Below are positions 63,599 to 64,000 of a stretch of 64,000 bases of DNA, in pieces; position 1 is the stretch's first letter, and every line of letters begins with the position of its first letter. The DNA comes from Desulfobacter curvatus DSM 3379. GTDB lineage: Bacteria; Desulfobacterota; Desulfobacteria; Desulfobacterales; Desulfobacteraceae. The notes beneath the pieces were generated by a model. The model did no database searches. It worked only from the letters and a program-made list of their open reading frames with translations, and was not told the DNA's origin. The position numbers and the translations under genes are program-made. The stretch lies in contig NZ_KB892946.1 in assembly GCF_000373985.1 (NCBI RefSeq), positions 1 to 64,000 on the forward strand, in the 5' to 3' direction.

Positions 63599-64000
63599 AT
63601 GGACGAGTTTTTTTACCAGATGACCGCTTATATCCATTCCGGCGGGGTGGTGATGGTGCCCATTTTGTGCGTTTCCCTTGTGATGTGGATACTGATATTC
63701 AACCGCCTGTTTTTTTTGCATTGCCTGTATGTAAAAAACATGCCCAGGGCCATGGCCGGGGAGCTGGTCAGGGACAACCAGTGGCCCGAGGAGAGGTATA
63801 AGGGTGCCAACGCCTATCTGGTCAAGGAATTTTTATCCCGGCGCAGCCCGGTGCCGGACCCGGATTTGGACGAACATATTCTTGATGAAACGGTTATGGC
63901 GCTAACCGCCTCTTTGGACCAGTATCTGGCCTTGATCGGTGTGCTGTCTGCCGTGGCACCGCTCATGGGGCTATTGGGCACAGTGGTGGGGATGATGGAG
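63599..64000 (+). CDS. exbB: ExbB-like MotA/TolQ/ExbB protein (partial, runs off window)
   Basis: The first 134 residues are present: MDEFFYQMTAYIHSGGVVMV then a membrane helix, a cytoplasmic loop and the start of the conserved SAVAPLMGLLGTVVGMME helix. AAGGA precedes the start. A short, single-domain ExbB beside a long TtpC-like protein is the standard order of an extended TonB cluster; ExbD and TonB are expected beyond the edge. Confidence 0.92.
   Translation, partial: MDEFFYQMTAYIHSGGVVMVPILCVSLVMWILIFNRLFFLHCLYVKNMPRAMAGELVRDNQWPEERYKGANAYLVKEFLSRRSPVPDPDLDEHILDETVMALTASLDQYLALIGVLSAVAPLMGLLGTVVGMME

Overview
The window looks like chromosomal DNA of a Gram-negative anaerobe of the Desulfobacterales type (a sulfate-reducing relative of Desulfobacter or Desulfobacula). 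This rests on gene content: outer-membrane porin, Lnt, RlpA and TonB systems, a CbiK-type cobaltochelatase, a CGGC-domain protein, a PEP-CTERM protein and a MerR/PBP-like molybdate-type regulator. No rRNA or tRNA gene was seen, so the species is not fixed. Most genes are housekeeping or envelope genes in short operons. The accessory regions are about 0.2-5.4 kb, 30.9-35.8 kb and 44.3-52.3 kb.

Layout. 0.2-5.4 kb (minus strand) holds a large secreted PA14-like protein whose 3' end runs into an IS21-like terminal repeat. It is followed by a 2 kb cargo: a small membrane protein, a methyltransferase remnant, a lipoprotein and an M15-type peptidoglycan peptidase. This cargo lies between a damaged partial copy and the intact copy of the 3' end of a DUF1302 gene. 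5.4-10.9 kb is a TetR / RND (MMPL) / LolA-like / DUF1302 export operon behind a long palindromic operator. 11-26.5 kb contains a shikimate-kinase-like P-loop protein with its DNA-binding partner, YdgA-like, RecD2, GmhB, RlpA, Lon, Hsp20, a hybrid histidine kinase, Lnt, prfB with its programmed frameshift, an HD protein and a methyltransferase. 26.5-30.5 kb has a porin, a thiolase, a DnaQ-like exonuclease and DarP. 30.9-35.8 kb carries a PEP-CTERM protein and a giant secreted thrombospondin-type-3-repeat protein behind what reads as a c-di-GMP-I riboswitch. 35.8-44.4 kb has a patatin lipoprotein, VanZ-like and CGGC proteins (the latter behind a sigma-54 promoter), a beta-hydroxyacid dehydrogenase, an SLC13 permease, TerC, a beta-propeller protein and CbiK. 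44.5-52.3 kb is a type I restriction-modification operon (hsdM-hsdS-RhuM/Fic-hsdR).

52.7-64 kb (plus strand, running off the window) is a tightly packed uptake locus: slipin, FecCD-type permease, FecE-type ATPase, periplasmic binding protein, TonB-dependent receptor, a radical SAM enzyme, a SAM methyltransferase, then DUF3450, TtpC-like and ExbB energising components. The radical SAM enzyme ends in what appears to be the C-terminal lobe of a periplasmic binding protein, related to the SBP encoded three genes upstream. This is the best candidate for an undescribed system: import of an organometallic or metallophore-like ligand coupled to cytoplasmic radical SAM and methyltransferase chemistry.

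Non-coding structure is unusually rich. It includes two inverted copies of a ~124-bp near-perfect palindrome abutting stop codons, at least six copies of a ~90-bp hairpin repeat in gene 3' flanks, a MITE-like inverted repeat, several terminators, and the riboswitch.
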